64,000 bases of DNA from Phyllobacterium myrsinacearum (lineage in GTDB: Bacteria; Pseudomonadota; Alphaproteobacteria; Rhizobiales; Rhizobiaceae), in assembly GCF_014138285.1 (NCBI RefSeq), contig NZ_JACGXN010000001.1, positions 186,001 through 250,000 on the forward strand, written 5' to 3'. This document shows, in pieces, positions 19,132 through 28,538 of the stretch; position 1 is the stretch's first letter, and every line of letters starts with the position of its first letter. The position numbers were made by a program, and so were the translations under genes. Below the pieces are notes generated by a model. The model was not told the origin of the DNA, did no database searches, and was given only the letters and a program-made list of their open reading frames with translations.

Positions 19132-20531
19132 TGGCCAAGGCAAGAATTCAATTCATCTGTCAGAACTGCGGAGCCGTGCATACGCGCTGGGCGGGCAAGT
19201 GCGATGCCTGCGGCGAGTGGAACACGCTGGTCGAAGAAGGTACGGCGGGCGGTATCGGCAGCGGCCCCGGCAAGCTGTCGGGCCGCAAGGGCCGTGCCGT
19301 CGCCCTCACCTCGCTATCCGGCGAGATCGAGGATGCGCCGCGCATCCAATCGGGCATCGGCGAACTTGATCGGGTCACCGGCGGCGGGTTCGTGCGCGGT
19401 TCGGCCATTCTGGTGGGCGGCGATCCCGGTATCGGCAAGTCCACCCTGCTCACCCAGGCCGCCGCCGCGCTGGCGCGGCAGGGTCACAAGGTCATCTACG
19501 TCTCGGGTGAAGAAGCGGTGGCGCAGATCCGCCTGCGGGCACAGCGCCTGCATGCCGCCGATACGGACGTGCTTCTGGCCGCTGAAACCAATGTCGAGGA
19601 TATCCTCGCCACTATTTCCGAGTCCAAGCGGCCCGATCTCATCATCATCGATTCGATCCAGACCCTTTGGACGGACGCTGCCGATTCGGCGCCGGGTACG
19701 GTCACGCAGGTGCGCGCAGGTGCCCAAGCGATGATCCGCTTTGCCAAACAGACCGGCGCTGCCGTGGTTCTGGTCGGTCATGTCACCAAGGATGGCCAGA
19801 TTGCCGGACCGCGCGTTGTCGAGCACATGGTGGATGCCGTGCTGTATTTCGAAGGCGAAGGCGGCCACCACTACCGCATCCTGCGCACAGTGAAGAACCG
19901 TTTCGGCCCCACCGACGAAATCGGTGTGTTTGAAATGTCGGATCGCGGATTGCGCGAAGTTGCAAATCCGTCGGAGCTTTTTCTCGGCGAACGCAATGAC
20001 AAATCGCCGGGCGCCGCGGTTTTCGCCGGTATGGAAGGCACCCGGCCGGTGCTTGTGGAAATTCAGGCGCTGGTGGCGCCGTCAACGCTCGGCACACCGC
20101 GCCGCGCTGTCGTCGGTTGGGACGGCGGCCGCCTTTCGATGATTCTGGCGGTGCTTGAAGCCCATTGCGGTGTGCGGTTCGGCCAGCACGATGTTTACCT
20201 GAATGTGGCGGGCGGATACCGGATTTCCGAGCCCGCAGCTGATCTTGCGGTTGCATCTGCACTGGTTTCCTCTATTGCCGGTATTGCCCTTCCGGCCGAT
20301 TGCGTCTATTTCGGCGAAGTCAGCTTGTCTGGCGCCGTTCGCCCGGTGGCGCACGCGGTGCAGCGGCTGAAGGAAGCAGAGAAGCTTGGGTTCAAGCAGG
20401 CTGTTCTTCCCAAGGGAAGCAACGACGTGCCGAAAGGACGCAATGCGCATCTGACCGAGACGGCTTCGCTGCCGGACCTTGTGGCCCGGATTGCAGCGTC
20501 CGGCCCCGGTAAAACGAAACGCGACGACTGA
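19131..20531 (+). CDS. radA: DNA repair protein RadA
   Basis: RadA is a RecA-like branch-migration protein in recombinational repair. The 466-residue protein has an N-terminal four-cysteine zinc finger (CQNCGAVHTRWAGKCDACGEW), Walker A GGDPGIGKST, the RadA-specific KNRFG motif (VKNRFGPTDEIG) and a C-terminal Lon-like domain. The ATG at 19131 overlaps the alr TGA. cvpA follows 61 bases later. Confidence 0.96.
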   Translation: MAKARIQFICQNCGAVHTRWAGKCDACGEWNTLVEEGTAGGIGSGPGKLSGRKGRAVALTSLSGEIEDAPRIQSGIGELDRVTGGGFVRGSAILVGGDPGIGKSTLLTQAAAALARQGHKVIYVSGEEAVAQIRLRAQRLHAADTDVLLAAETNVEDILATISESKRPDLIIIDSIQTLWTDAADSAPGTVTQVRAGAQAMIRFAKQTGAAVVLVGHVTKDGQIAGPRVVEHMVDAVLYFEGEGGHHYRILRTVKNRFGPTDEIGVFEMSDRGLREVANPSELFLGERNDKSPGAAVFAGMEGTRPVLVEIQALVAPSTLGTPRRAVVGWDGGRLSMILAVLEAHCGVRFGQHDVYLNVAGGYRISEPAADLAVASALVSSIAGIALPADCVYFGEVSLSGAVRPVAHAVQRLKEAEKLGFKQAVLPKGSNDVPKGRNAHLTETASLPDLVARIAASGPGKTKRDD

Positions 20532-20592
20532 TCCAAATGCGGCCATTATCCAAGGGCTGACCGGATCGGAATTGGATTGGGGATACATGTAA

Positions 20593-21183
20593 ATGCCTAT
20601 TACGTTGCTTGACGGAATTCTTCTGGGCATCACCCTCGTGTCGGCGGTACTCGCCATGGTGCGCGGTTTTTCGCGTGAAGTGCTGTCCGTGGTGTCATGG
20701 GCAGCTGCCGCGGCGGCCGCTTATCTCTTCTACAAGCCTGTGGTCCCCTTCCTTGCGCCCTATATCAGCAATGAGACCATTGCCCAGATTGCAGCGGCCG
20801 GCATCGTCTTTATCGTGACGCTGATCATCGTTTCCGTCATCACCATGAAGATTGCCGATTTCATCATCGACAGCCGTATCGGCGCGCTGGACCGTACGCT
20901 CGGCTTCCTCTTCGGCGCCGCACGCGGTGTTCTCCTCGTGGTTGTAGCAATGCTGTTCTTCAACTGGCTCGTAACGGACAACCAGCCGGCCTGGGTTGCG
21001 CAGGCCAAGTCGAAGCCGATGATCGACTCACTGGGTGCAAAACTGATCAGCCTGCTGCCGGAAGACCCCGAGGCAACCATTCTGAAGCGTTTGAAGCCCG
21101 GCTCAGCCCCGGTAACAGACCCGACGACGACACCTGAACCGAAGGAAGATGTTCCGCCGGAAGGCACAACACCCAAGCCCTAA
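20593..21183 (+). CDS. cvpA: CvpA family membrane protein
   Basis: A 196-residue CvpA protein with four hydrophobic segments in the first 130 residues (about 5-25, 30-48, 62-85 and 100-122), the motif RGFSREVLSVVSWAAA and a hydrophilic Pro/Thr-rich tail. CvpA was named for colicin V production and has been linked to envelope stress; its molecular function is not settled. Its position just before purF is widely conserved. Confidence 0.93.
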   Translation: MPITLLDGILLGITLVSAVLAMVRGFSREVLSVVSWAAAAAAAYLFYKPVVPFLAPYISNETIAQIAAAGIVFIVTLIIVSVITMKIADFIIDSRIGALDRTLGFLFGAARGVLLVVVAMLFFNWLVTDNQPAWVAQAKSKPMIDSLGAKLISLLPEDPEATILKRLKPGSAPVTDPTTTPEPKEDVPPEGTTPKP

Positions 21184-21300
21184 CAGGTTTTCAGGTGCGA
21201 CAAACGGTTAACTTGGCGTTTGCGTGGTAATACCCCACATAGTGTGGCATAATGGAATGACAGATCTTACAGTTGAATCTGCGGCGAAAGGCTTGCGGTA

Positions 21301-22794
21301 ATGACCGACATTTTTCGTGATGAGACCCCTCTCATGTCCCTTGACGACGACACACTGCATGAAGAGTGCGGTGTGTTTGGCATTTTGGGGCATCCCGATG
21401 CCGCCACGCTGACGGCGCTGGGTCTGCATGCCCTGCAGCATCGCGGACAGGAAGCAGCGGGTATCGTCTCCTATGACGGCACCAAGTTCTGCTCGGAACG
21501 CCGCATGGGCCTTGTCGGCGACCACTACACCAATCCGGTAACACTGGCACAACTGCCCGGCGACCGCGCCATCGGCCATGTACGCTATTCCACAACCGGC
21601 GATGCAGCGTTGCGCAATGTCCAGCCGCTGTTTGCCGAACTTGAGATCGGCGGCATCGCCATCGCACACAACGGCAATTTCACCAACGGTTTGACCATGC
21701 GCCGCAAGCTGATCGCCGACGGCGCGATCTGCCAGTCCAATTCCGATACGGAAGTGGTGCTGCATCTCATCGCCCGTTCACGCAGCGCCTCCTCCAGCGA
21801 CCGGTTCGTCGATGCAATCCGCCAGATGGAAGGCGGCTATGCCATGCTCGCCCTCACCCGCACCAAGCTGATTGCCGCACGCGATCCGATCGGTATCCGG
21901 CCGCTCGTCATGGGTGATCTGGACGGCAAGCCGATTTTTGCCTCCGAAAGCTGCGCGCTCGATATTATCGGCGCGAAGTTCGTGCGTGACATCGAGAATG
22001 GCGAAGTCGTTGTCTGCGAAATCCAGAGCGACGGCACGATCAGCATCGAAGCCTTCAAGCCGCAGGCACCAAAGCCGGAACGCATCTGCCTGTTCGAATA
22101 TGTCTACTTTGCCCGGCCCGACTCCATCGTCGGTGGCCGCAATGTCTATACAGCCCGCAAGAACATGGGCATCAACCTTGCCAAGGAAGCACCGCTGGAG
22201 GCCGATGTGGTCGTCCCAGTTCCCGATGGCGGTACGCCCGCAGCCATCGGCTTTGCCCAGGCCAGCGGCATTCCGTTTGAACTTGGCATCATCCGCAATC
22301 ATTATGTCGGACGCACTTTCATCGAGCCGACCCAGTCAATCCGCGCTTTCGGCGTCAAGCTGAAGCATTCGGCCAACAGGGCCGTGATCGAAGGCAAGCG
22401 CGTGGTTCTGGTCGACGATTCCATCGTACGCGGCACGACATCGGTGAAGATCGTGCAGATGATCCGCGATGCCGGGGCACGTGAAGTGCATATCCGCGTT
22501 GCCAGCCCGATGATCTATCATCCGGATTTCTACGGTATCGACACGCCGGATGCGGACAAGCTGCTGGCCAACCAGCATGCAACCCTTGCCTCCATGTGCA
22601 AATATATCGGTGCGGATTCGCTGGAATTCCTGTCGATTGACGGGCTCTACAGGGCGGTCAGCGGCGCACCGCGCGATCCGCAGGCGCCGCTGTTCACCGA
22701 TCATTACTTTACTGGCGATTATCCGACCCGGCTGGTTGACCGGGACGGCATCAGCAATGTGCGTCAGTTCTCGCTTCTCGCAAACAACGGCTAA
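21301..22794 (+). CDS. purF: amidophosphoribosyltransferase
   Basis: PurF makes 5-phosphoribosylamine from PRPP and glutamine, the first committed step of purine synthesis. The 497-residue protein has a short propeptide ending DTLHEE before the nucleophile CGVFGILGH (Cys23), the glutamine amidotransferase domain, and the PRPP loop VVLVDDSIVRGTTS. AAAGG precedes the ATG at 21301; the ATG at 21334 would give the more usual 11-residue propeptide but lacks a ribosome site. No riboswitch was recognised in the 117-base gap upstream. Confidence 0.97.
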   Translation: MTDIFRDETPLMSLDDDTLHEECGVFGILGHPDAATLTALGLHALQHRGQEAAGIVSYDGTKFCSERRMGLVGDHYTNPVTLAQLPGDRAIGHVRYSTTGDAALRNVQPLFAELEIGGIAIAHNGNFTNGLTMRRKLIADGAICQSNSDTEVVLHLIARSRSASSSDRFVDAIRQMEGGYAMLALTRTKLIAARDPIGIRPLVMGDLDGKPIFASESCALDIIGAKFVRDIENGEVVVCEIQSDGTISIEAFKPQAPKPERICLFEYVYFARPDSIVGGRNVYTARKNMGINLAKEAPLEADVVVPVPDGGTPAAIGFAQASGIPFELGIIRNHYVGRTFIEPTQSIRAFGVKLKHSANRAVIEGKRVVLVDDSIVRGTTSVKIVQMIRDAGAREVHIRVASPMIYHPDFYGIDTPDADKLLANQHATLASMCKYIGADSLEFLSIDGLYRAVSGAPRDPQAPLFTDHYFTGDYPTRLVDRDGISNVRQFSLLANNG

Positions 22795-22811
22795 CGGTTG
22801 AGTTTCCATTC

Positions 22812-23564
22812 ATGATTTCTGACGGCAGTTTTCGGCTGGACGGCAAGCTTGCGCTTGTCACCGGCGCATCCCGCGGCATCGGCTATTTCCTTTCCAAAGA
22901 CCTTGCAGCACGCGGCGCCCATGTGATCGCCGTTGCCCGCACGGTGGGCGGGCTTGAAGAGCTGGATGACGAAATCACGGCTGCCGGAGGCTCGGCAACG
23001 CTGGTGCCGCTCGACCTCACCGACATGCCCGCCATCGACCGGCTTGGCGGCTCCATCTATGAACGCTGGGGCAAGCTCGACATTCTGGTCGCCAATGCGG
23101 GCGTTCTCGGAACGATTTCCCCGATCGGCCATGTGGAAGCAAAAGTCTTCGACAAGGTGATGAACATCAATGTCTCCAGCGTCTGGCGCCTGATCCGTAC
23201 GACGGACCCACTGCTGAAGCTTTCCGACGCAGGCCGCGCGGTTTTGCTGTCTTCCGGCGTTGCCCACACTGCCCGCGCCTATTGGGGCCCCTATGCGGCA
23301 TCTAAGGCCGCCGTCGAGGTCATGGGCCGCAGCTGGGCCGAGGAAGCGCGACAGACCAAGCTGCGTGTGAATTCGGTCAATCCCGGCGCAACCCGCACTG
23401 CCATGCGGGCACAGGCCGTTCCGGGTGAAGATCCCGAGACGTTGCCGACAGCAGCTGAGGTTGCGGCCAAGATCGCGCTCATCCTCGATCCCAAGATTGA
23501 TGATACGGGCAAGCTCTACGACGTGCGTGCAGGCAAGCTGCTGGGTTACAACGACCCGAGCTGA
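22812..23564 (+). CDS. SDR family NAD(P)-dependent oxidoreductase
   Basis: A 250-residue short-chain dehydrogenase. The cofactor motif TGASRGIG is near residues 17-24, NAGVLG near 90-95, and the active-site region has SSGVAH and YAASKAAVE (Tyr and Lys of YxxxK). It starts 17 bases after the purF stop on the same strand, a conserved rhizobial arrangement, but its substrate is unknown. Confidence 0.92.
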   Translation: MISDGSFRLDGKLALVTGASRGIGYFLSKDLAARGAHVIAVARTVGGLEELDDEITAAGGSATLVPLDLTDMPAIDRLGGSIYERWGKLDILVANAGVLGTISPIGHVEAKVFDKVMNINVSSVWRLIRTTDPLLKLSDAGRAVLLSSGVAHTARAYWGPYAASKAAVEVMGRSWAEEARQTKLRVNSVNPGATRTAMRAQAVPGEDPETLPTAAEVAAKIALILDPKIDDTGKLYDVRAGKLLGYNDPS

Positions 23565-23571
23565 AGACAGA

Positions 23572-24636
23572 TCATCCGGCGAGGCGGATAATTGTTGCGC
23601 CGGATTTGTTTGGAGAGAGCGCATTGGCGCGCCATGCTTTCGGGCTCATGCCGGTAACACGCAGGAACTCGCGATTGAAATTGGATTTGGTCTGAAACCC
23701 GGCATCGAACATGATGCCAGTGACGGCAAGATCCGTGTCCGCCAGCAGACGGCAGGCCTCCTTCACCCTGTAATCATTGACATATTGCGATACGCTCATC
23801 GCCTTGACCCGGTTGACCGCGATCGAAACCTGCCGGGCCGGCAGGTTCATCCTGCGCGCAAGGCGGTTCAGGTTGAGATCGACATCCCGGTAGAGTTCCC
23901 GCGCCTGCATCAGGCTATCGAGCGAGGCGGCAATTTCAGCGTCTTCGGCGCTTGGGGAGACCTGTGACGTGCCCTCTTCCGCGGCGGGTTCTTCCCTCTC
24001 CTCCGGGCGGCTGGTTCCGGCAACCGTTGCCGCAGCCCCGAGAATGAGCATGGCAAGCACATTGCCGATGGCAACGATGCGGCCGGAATGGCTGCCGCCC
24101 GATTGGACAAAATCCCAGCTGATGAGGATATCGGCCACTGCGGAACTGGAAACGGCAAAAGCGGTCAGCTGCAGTGCCCGGTAGGAACTGATGACGCCAT
24201 CGAGCCGGGATGAACCCAGGGCATCCGGCCCGGCCCAGGCCAGACGGCAGAGCGCCACTCCGTAACCTGCGAACACCAGAATGATGAACAGCGAAATCGG
24301 TGCGGGCCAAAAGGCGATGAGGCAAATCACCAGAAACGTCGGCAACAGGTGCAGCAGCAGCAACGGACGTTGTGCCAGCGATCGCTCGCTGCGCAGCCCT
24401 TCGAAGCTCAGCCATGCCAGTGTAGCAAGGACGACAGCGAGCACTGCCTGAATCGGCAAGACCTCCAACACATCATAGCCCCAGCGCACCCCGATCACCA
24501 CCGACTGCAGGGCATAGACCGATACCAGCGCAAGAAAGAATGGATTCCGGTCATTGCCGTCGCTCCGCCGGATCATCTGGACCAGCAGAACGACGAGCAG
24601 AACAGCAACCACAAAGGGCAAGGGGACAAACAGCAT
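23572..24636 (-). CDS. membrane-anchored AraC family transcriptional regulator
   Basis: A protein of about 354 residues with seven hydrophobic segments in the first ~205 residues (starting LFVPLPFVVAVLLVVLLVQ), then an acidic linker and a C-terminal AraC-type double HTH (NRLARRMNLPARQVSIAVN and ITGIMFDAGFQTKSNFNREF-like, here VTGIMFDAGFQTKSNFNREF). Such proteins are thought to sense an envelope or extracellular signal and act on nearby genes. The ATG at 24636 puts the first membrane segment at the N terminus; an in-frame TTG at 24714 would add 26 residues and has AGGTG upstream. It is divergent from three secreted-protein genes, which are its likely targets. Confidence 0.85.
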   Translation of the reverse strand: MLFVPLPFVVAVLLVVLLVQMIRRSDGNDRNPFFLALVSVYALQSVVIGVRWGYDVLEVLPIQAVLAVVLATLAWLSFEGLRSERSLAQRPLLLLHLLPTFLVICLIAFWPAPISLFIILVFAGYGVALCRLAWAGPDALGSSRLDGVISSYRALQLTAFAVSSSAVADILISWDFVQSGGSHSGRIVAIGNVLAMLILGAAATVAGTSRPEEREEPAAEEGTSQVSPSAEDAEIAASLDSLMQARELYRDVDLNLNRLARRMNLPARQVSIAVNRVKAMSVSQYVNDYRVKEACRLLADTDLAVTGIMFDAGFQTKSNFNREFLRVTGMSPKAWRANALSPNKSGATIIRLAG

Positions 24637-24774
24637 GAAGGCAAGGTCCGTTACGCGTTGACGAGCCTCACTATGTCCTGAAACGCGATCGGGGACGACC
24701 TGAATTGTGATCAAGGTCGAATTTCACCTGACGAAGGGTTCCTCTGGCCGCAACGCCAACCCACGGGAGCTGCC

Positions 24775-25485
24775 ATGCTTAACCTCATCACCGCCCTTCT
24801 CCTTCTCTTTGAAACCGTTACACCCAGCGCCGCTCAGGCCGAACAAACCAAAGCACCGCTTGATATCGGCCAGATCAACAGTGTCATGATTACAGGCGAA
24901 GCCAGCCGCATAGAGTTTGCGGCTGGCGATCCCGGCCCCTATCAGGCACGGATCATCGCCACGCGGTCCGGCTGGTTTTCCGGCTGGTATTCGAGCTGGT
25001 TTTCCGATGCATGCGCCACCCACACCACCATGGAGATCAAGGACCGGGCGCTGCTCATCCACGTGGTCAATGCACCGCTGCTCAGCCTCTCCGATTGCGA
25101 GGTGCTGATCCGTGCAAACCTCCCAGCCAACGGCGACGTTAGCATCGAACAGGCGGCGCTGCAGGCCCGGCTGACGGGCGACTATGGCACCGTCCGCGTT
25201 AAAGGTCATGCAGCTGATTTCGCGCTGGACGGGCATGTGGCGAGCCTAGACATTTCGGGGGACGCCGTCCGCAGCGACCTGCGCTTTGCCCGCATCACCA
25301 ACAGCGAGATGATCTGGTTCGATTCCCGCGCACTCGATGCATCCTTCACCTTCGGCAAGGATGTCCCCATCAGCTACGCGGTGGATGCCAAGGCATCCTT
25401 TATCGACAGCAAACGCGACAGCACGCCCGGCGCCAAACCGTCGATCAGCATCAAAAGCGACTATGCCCGCGTGACAATCCGCTGA
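24775..25485 (+). CDS. secreted protein of unknown function, DUF4097-like repeats
   Basis: A 236-residue protein with an N-terminal signal peptide (hydrophobic LITALLLLFETV, cleavage likely after PSAAQA). The mature part is mostly short beta strands of the right-handed-helix type (SVMITGEASRIEF, VSIEQAALQARLTGDYGTVRVKG, ASLDISGDAVRSDLRF), resembling DUF4097 or auto-transporter-adhesin head domains. Function unknown. It is the first of three same-strand secreted genes opposite the membrane AraC regulator. Confidence 0.75.
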   Translation: MLNLITALLLLFETVTPSAAQAEQTKAPLDIGQINSVMITGEASRIEFAAGDPGPYQARIIATRSGWFSGWYSSWFSDACATHTTMEIKDRALLIHVVNAPLLSLSDCEVLIRANLPANGDVSIEQAALQARLTGDYGTVRVKGHAADFALDGHVASLDISGDAVRSDLRFARITNSEMIWFDSRALDASFTFGKDVPISYAVDAKASFIDSKRDSTPGAKPSISIKSDYARVTIR

Positions 25486-25515
25486 TCCTCACTTCTTGCA
25501 ACAAGGAAACCATCC

Positions 25516-26517
25516 ATGAACATTCCCAGTCTCATAACTTTGTCTGCTTTCCTCGCCTTAAGCTCCGTGCAGACGGCACCAGCCGCCGGAGTGACATTCA
25601 TTGATGTGCCGCAGGACAATAAAGGTCCAACGCTCGAAAGCGCCATCTGGTACCCCTGCGCCGGCAATCCGACGCAAGTCGACATTGGCTTCGATCATTC
25701 AACAGCGGTGAAAGATTGCCCGCTGTTGGGCGAAAAGCTGCCGCTTATCGTGATCTCGCATGGTGTCGGCGGCTGGTACGGCAATTTCCACACGCTTGCC
25801 GAGCAAATGGCCGATGCGGGTTTTGTCGTCGCGGCCATCAACCATCCGAGGGATGGCGGACGATCCAAGACGCGCGATCCGGGCGATATTGCATCCATGA
25901 CCCAGCGTCCGCAGGACATGACGAGGCTCATAGACTTCATCCTCACGTCCTGGTCCGACGGATCGCAGATCGATGCCACCCGCATCGGCTTCTTCGGATT
26001 CTCCCGGGGCGGGTTCACCGGTCTTGGTATGATCGGCGGCAATCCCGACTGGAAAAAGCTGCTCGACAATTGCCCTGTCTATCCCGGCAATCGCTTCTGC
26101 GCGCAAATCCGGGCCGGTGATATTCCGCCGCTCACCGCCGATCCGCGCATCATCGCGGCTGTCATTGCCGATCCCGCCGGCGGCAACCTGTTCACCCCGG
26201 AGAGTTTGGGACGCGTGACTGTTCCCGTTCAGATCTGGGGTTCGGAATATGGCGGTGACGGCCTGTCGCCTGCCGATGCGGCCTCCGTTGCCAGATATCT
26301 GGCAAGCAAACCTGAATACCGCCTGGTGCCGAAGTCCGGCCACTTCTCGTTCCTGCCGCCATGCAGCGCCGAATTCGCCAAGCTCGCTGCCGACTCGGGG
26401 GATACGGAACTGTGCACCGATGCCGCAGGTTTCGACCGCGTTGCTTTCCACAAACAGTTCAACGCGGATGTGCTCGCATTCTTCCGGAAATATCTGACGG
26501 ACACGAAACAACCCTGA
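25516..26517 (+). CDS. secreted alpha/beta hydrolase (dienelactone hydrolase/PAF-acetylhydrolase-like)
   Basis: A 333-residue protein with a signal peptide (N-terminal hydrophobic stretch, cleavage likely after APAAG). It has the family start LESAIWYPC, the oxyanion region VISHGVGG, and the nucleophile elbow GFFGFSRGGFTG (G-x-S-x-G). An acid/His region GHFSFLPPC follows near 275. Esterase activity toward an unknown ester is expected. It resembles the next gene along its length, suggesting an old tandem duplication. Confidence 0.82.
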   Translation: MNIPSLITLSAFLALSSVQTAPAAGVTFIDVPQDNKGPTLESAIWYPCAGNPTQVDIGFDHSTAVKDCPLLGEKLPLIVISHGVGGWYGNFHTLAEQMADAGFVVAAINHPRDGGRSKTRDPGDIASMTQRPQDMTRLIDFILTSWSDGSQIDATRIGFFGFSRGGFTGLGMIGGNPDWKKLLDNCPVYPGNRFCAQIRAGDIPPLTADPRIIAAVIADPAGGNLFTPESLGRVTVPVQIWGSEYGGDGLSPADAASVARYLASKPEYRLVPKSGHFSFLPPCSAEFAKLAADSGDTELCTDAAGFDRVAFHKQFNADVLAFFRKYLTDTKQP

Positions 26518-26589
26518 TGCAGGTTGGCGGATTGTCCCGGCAAACCGAGACAATCCCCAACATTCCAATTCTCAAGAAGGAGATAGAAC

Positions 26590-27636
26590 ATGAAACTGCA
26601 AATCATGCTTTGTGCCGTTGCGATTTCTGCTCTGGCCACCACGCACATGGCCCATGCCGATAACCTGGCCGGTGTTCGGCAAATCCTCGTTCCCTCCAAG
26701 GAGCGCGGCACCGATCTCGATGTCACCGTCTGGTATCCGGCACAGGCTGGCGGTGAGAAAGTCTTGCTGGGTGATACGCCGTTGTTCATGGGAACAGCTG
26801 GTATGCGTGATGCGCCTCCCCTGGAGGGAAAATTCCCGCTCATCCTGCTTTCCCATGGAACCGGTATTGCAGGCAATGCGCAAGCCACCAGCTGGATTGC
26901 CGCGCCATTGGCTCAGAAGGGGTATATTGTCGCTGCTCCAAACCATCCAGGAAATCAGAGCGGAAACAAATCAGCAAGCGAGACAATGAAGCTTTGGCTC
27001 CGGCCCTCGGATTTCACCGCAACCCTCGATGCGTTGAAGACCGGAACGGTCTTTCAAAACCGGATCGACTGGAAAAACGTTGGCGCGCTTGGCCTCTCCA
27101 TGGGCGGCTATACGGCCCTTGCCGTGGCCGGCGCCCGCATAGACCAACAGCGCCTCACTGCCTATTGCGATACGGATTTGAACAACCACTCCCTGTGTGA
27201 ATGGCTCAGGCTAAGCCGCGTTGATCTTCATAAGATGGATCTGCAACCCGCAAGCCTCAACTATCAGGACACCCGCATTCGTTCTGCCGTCGCGATCGAC
27301 CCAGCCATGTCAGACACGCTCAACACGGCGAGTATTGCAGGCATCACAATTCCGGTTGATCTGGTGAACCTCGGACGAAAGGGAGAAATTCCCTTCACGG
27401 CACAGGCATCGTGGATGGCGGAAATCATTCCGGACGTGCGCTATGCAAACATTGAGGATGCCAACCATTTCAGCATGTTCGCCGAGTGCAAGGCTGATGC
27501 ATCGGACAAACTGAAGGCGCAGGATATTGCTGAAGCGCTGTGCGACGACGACGGCGGACGCTCACGCAGCGCGATTCATGCGCAATTGATTGAGATGATT
27601 GGCAAGGTGTTCAACCGCACGCTCAAAGCGCGGTAG
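26590..27636 (+). CDS. secreted alpha/beta hydrolase, paralogue of the preceding gene
   Basis: A 348-residue protein with a cleavable signal peptide (ALATTHMAHA, then DNLAG). It shares the N-terminal motif ERGTDLDVTVWYPAQ, LLSHGTG, the nucleophile elbow GLSMGGYTAL and a late HFSMFAEC with the preceding gene. AAGGAGATAGAAC precedes the ATG. The 72-base gap to the upstream hydrolase suggests co-transcription. Substrate unknown; an envelope-directed role is suggested by the signal peptide and the membrane-bound regulator nearby. Confidence 0.82.
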   Translation: MKLQIMLCAVAISALATTHMAHADNLAGVRQILVPSKERGTDLDVTVWYPAQAGGEKVLLGDTPLFMGTAGMRDAPPLEGKFPLILLSHGTGIAGNAQATSWIAAPLAQKGYIVAAPNHPGNQSGNKSASETMKLWLRPSDFTATLDALKTGTVFQNRIDWKNVGALGLSMGGYTALAVAGARIDQQRLTAYCDTDLNNHSLCEWLRLSRVDLHKMDLQPASLNYQDTRIRSAVAIDPAMSDTLNTASIAGITIPVDLVNLGRKGEIPFTAQASWMAEIIPDVRYANIEDANHFSMFAECKADASDKLKAQDIAEALCDDDGGRSRSAIHAQLIEMIGKVFNRTLKAR

Positions 27637-27660
27637 ATGCATCGCTGCAAAACCAGCATG

Positions 27661-27703
27661 CGTGGTTTGCCCTTCGACAAGCTCAGGAAGCTCCCTCAGA
27701 TGG
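27661..27703. repeat. partial copy of the CGTGGTTCG repeat at the pssA 3' end
   Basis: This stretch matches one half of the 73-base element at 11914-11986 (shared CGTGGTT-GCCCTTCG and GAGCTTCCTGAGCT on the minus strand). It overlaps the last codons and the TGA of pssA. Confidence 0.7.
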
Positions 27704-28528
27704 TGCAGGCTCTGAAACAGCAGCGGCAGCGGCGGCATCTGCCGCCTCGTGCCGTTTCCACGCACGGGCACTGAACGGGATGGTGATGAAAAAACCGATG
27801 GTCGTGAGCGTCAGGGTTTCCCACGTATAGCTCATCAGGAACGCCACATAGACCACGATGAACAGAAAGCTTGGCATGACCCAGTCAGAGCGGAGTTTCG
27901 TACCGGCAGCCTTGCCGCTGAACACAGGCAGACGGCTGATCATCAGGATTGCGACGCCCACCGTATAGGCGGCAGCCGCAAACGCCAGCGGGCGCGTGGG
28001 TGCGAGCCCGAGAAAGCCGAGATAGACCGGCAGCATCACCAGCATCGCCCCAGCGGGCGCGGGAACACCGGTGAAGAAGTTGTTCTGCCAGAGCGGTTTA
28101 CCGATGACATCCAGCATCACGTTGAAGCGGGCCAGGCGCAGGCAGCAGGCAATGCAGTAGAGCAGCGCGGCGATCCAGCCGAAGGAGCGTGCCTGATCCA
28201 GCATATAGGCATAGAGCACCAGCGCAGGCGCCACGCCGAAATTGACGATATCGGCAAGGGAATCCATCTGCGCGCCGAACTTGGTCGAACCCTTCATCAT
28301 GCGGGCGATGCGTCCATCAATGCCATCGAGGAACGCGGCAAGAAGGACCATAGAGACAGCCAGCTCAAACCGGTTCTCGAAAGCCAGCCGGATACCGGTA
28401 AGACCGGCGCAGATGGCCAGAACCGTGATCACATTGGGTACGAGATAGCGCAGCGGAATGCGCGAGCCGGTTGGCTCCTGCACCTGCGGCTTTTCGTCGA
28501 ACAGCGGATCCGTGTCGGGTTCGTTCAT
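27683..28528 (-). CDS. pssA: CDP-diacylglycerol-serine O-phosphatidyltransferase
   Basis: PssA makes phosphatidylserine from CDP-diacylglycerol and serine at the inner membrane. The 281-residue protein has about eight membrane segments and the CDP-alcohol phosphotransferase motif with the spacing D-G-x2-A-R-x8-G-x3-D-x3-D, beginning DGRIARMMKGSTKFG and ending MDSLAD. The start at 28528 lies 10 bases after the psd stop and has GAGG upstream. The last codons (PSEGAS) and the stop lie within a copy of a dispersed repeat, so the native C terminus may have been changed by that element. Confidence 0.94.
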   Translation of the reverse strand: MNEPDTDPLFDEKPQVQEPTGSRIPLRYLVPNVITVLAICAGLTGIRLAFENRFELAVSMVLLAAFLDGIDGRIARMMKGSTKFGAQMDSLADIVNFGVAPALVLYAYMLDQARSFGWIAALLYCIACCLRLARFNVMLDVIGKPLWQNNFFTGVPAPAGAMLVMLPVYLGFLGLAPTRPLAFAAAAYTVGVAILMISRLPVFSGKAAGTKLRSDWVMPSFLFIVVYVAFLMSYTWETLTLTTIGFFITIPFSARAWKRHEAADAAAAAAVSEPAPSEGAS

Positions 28529-28538
28529 GCCGCGCGCC

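Noticed and set aside
21184..21300. Purine riboswitch before purF
   Set aside because: The 117-base gap shows no purine-aptamer core or terminator-like switch.
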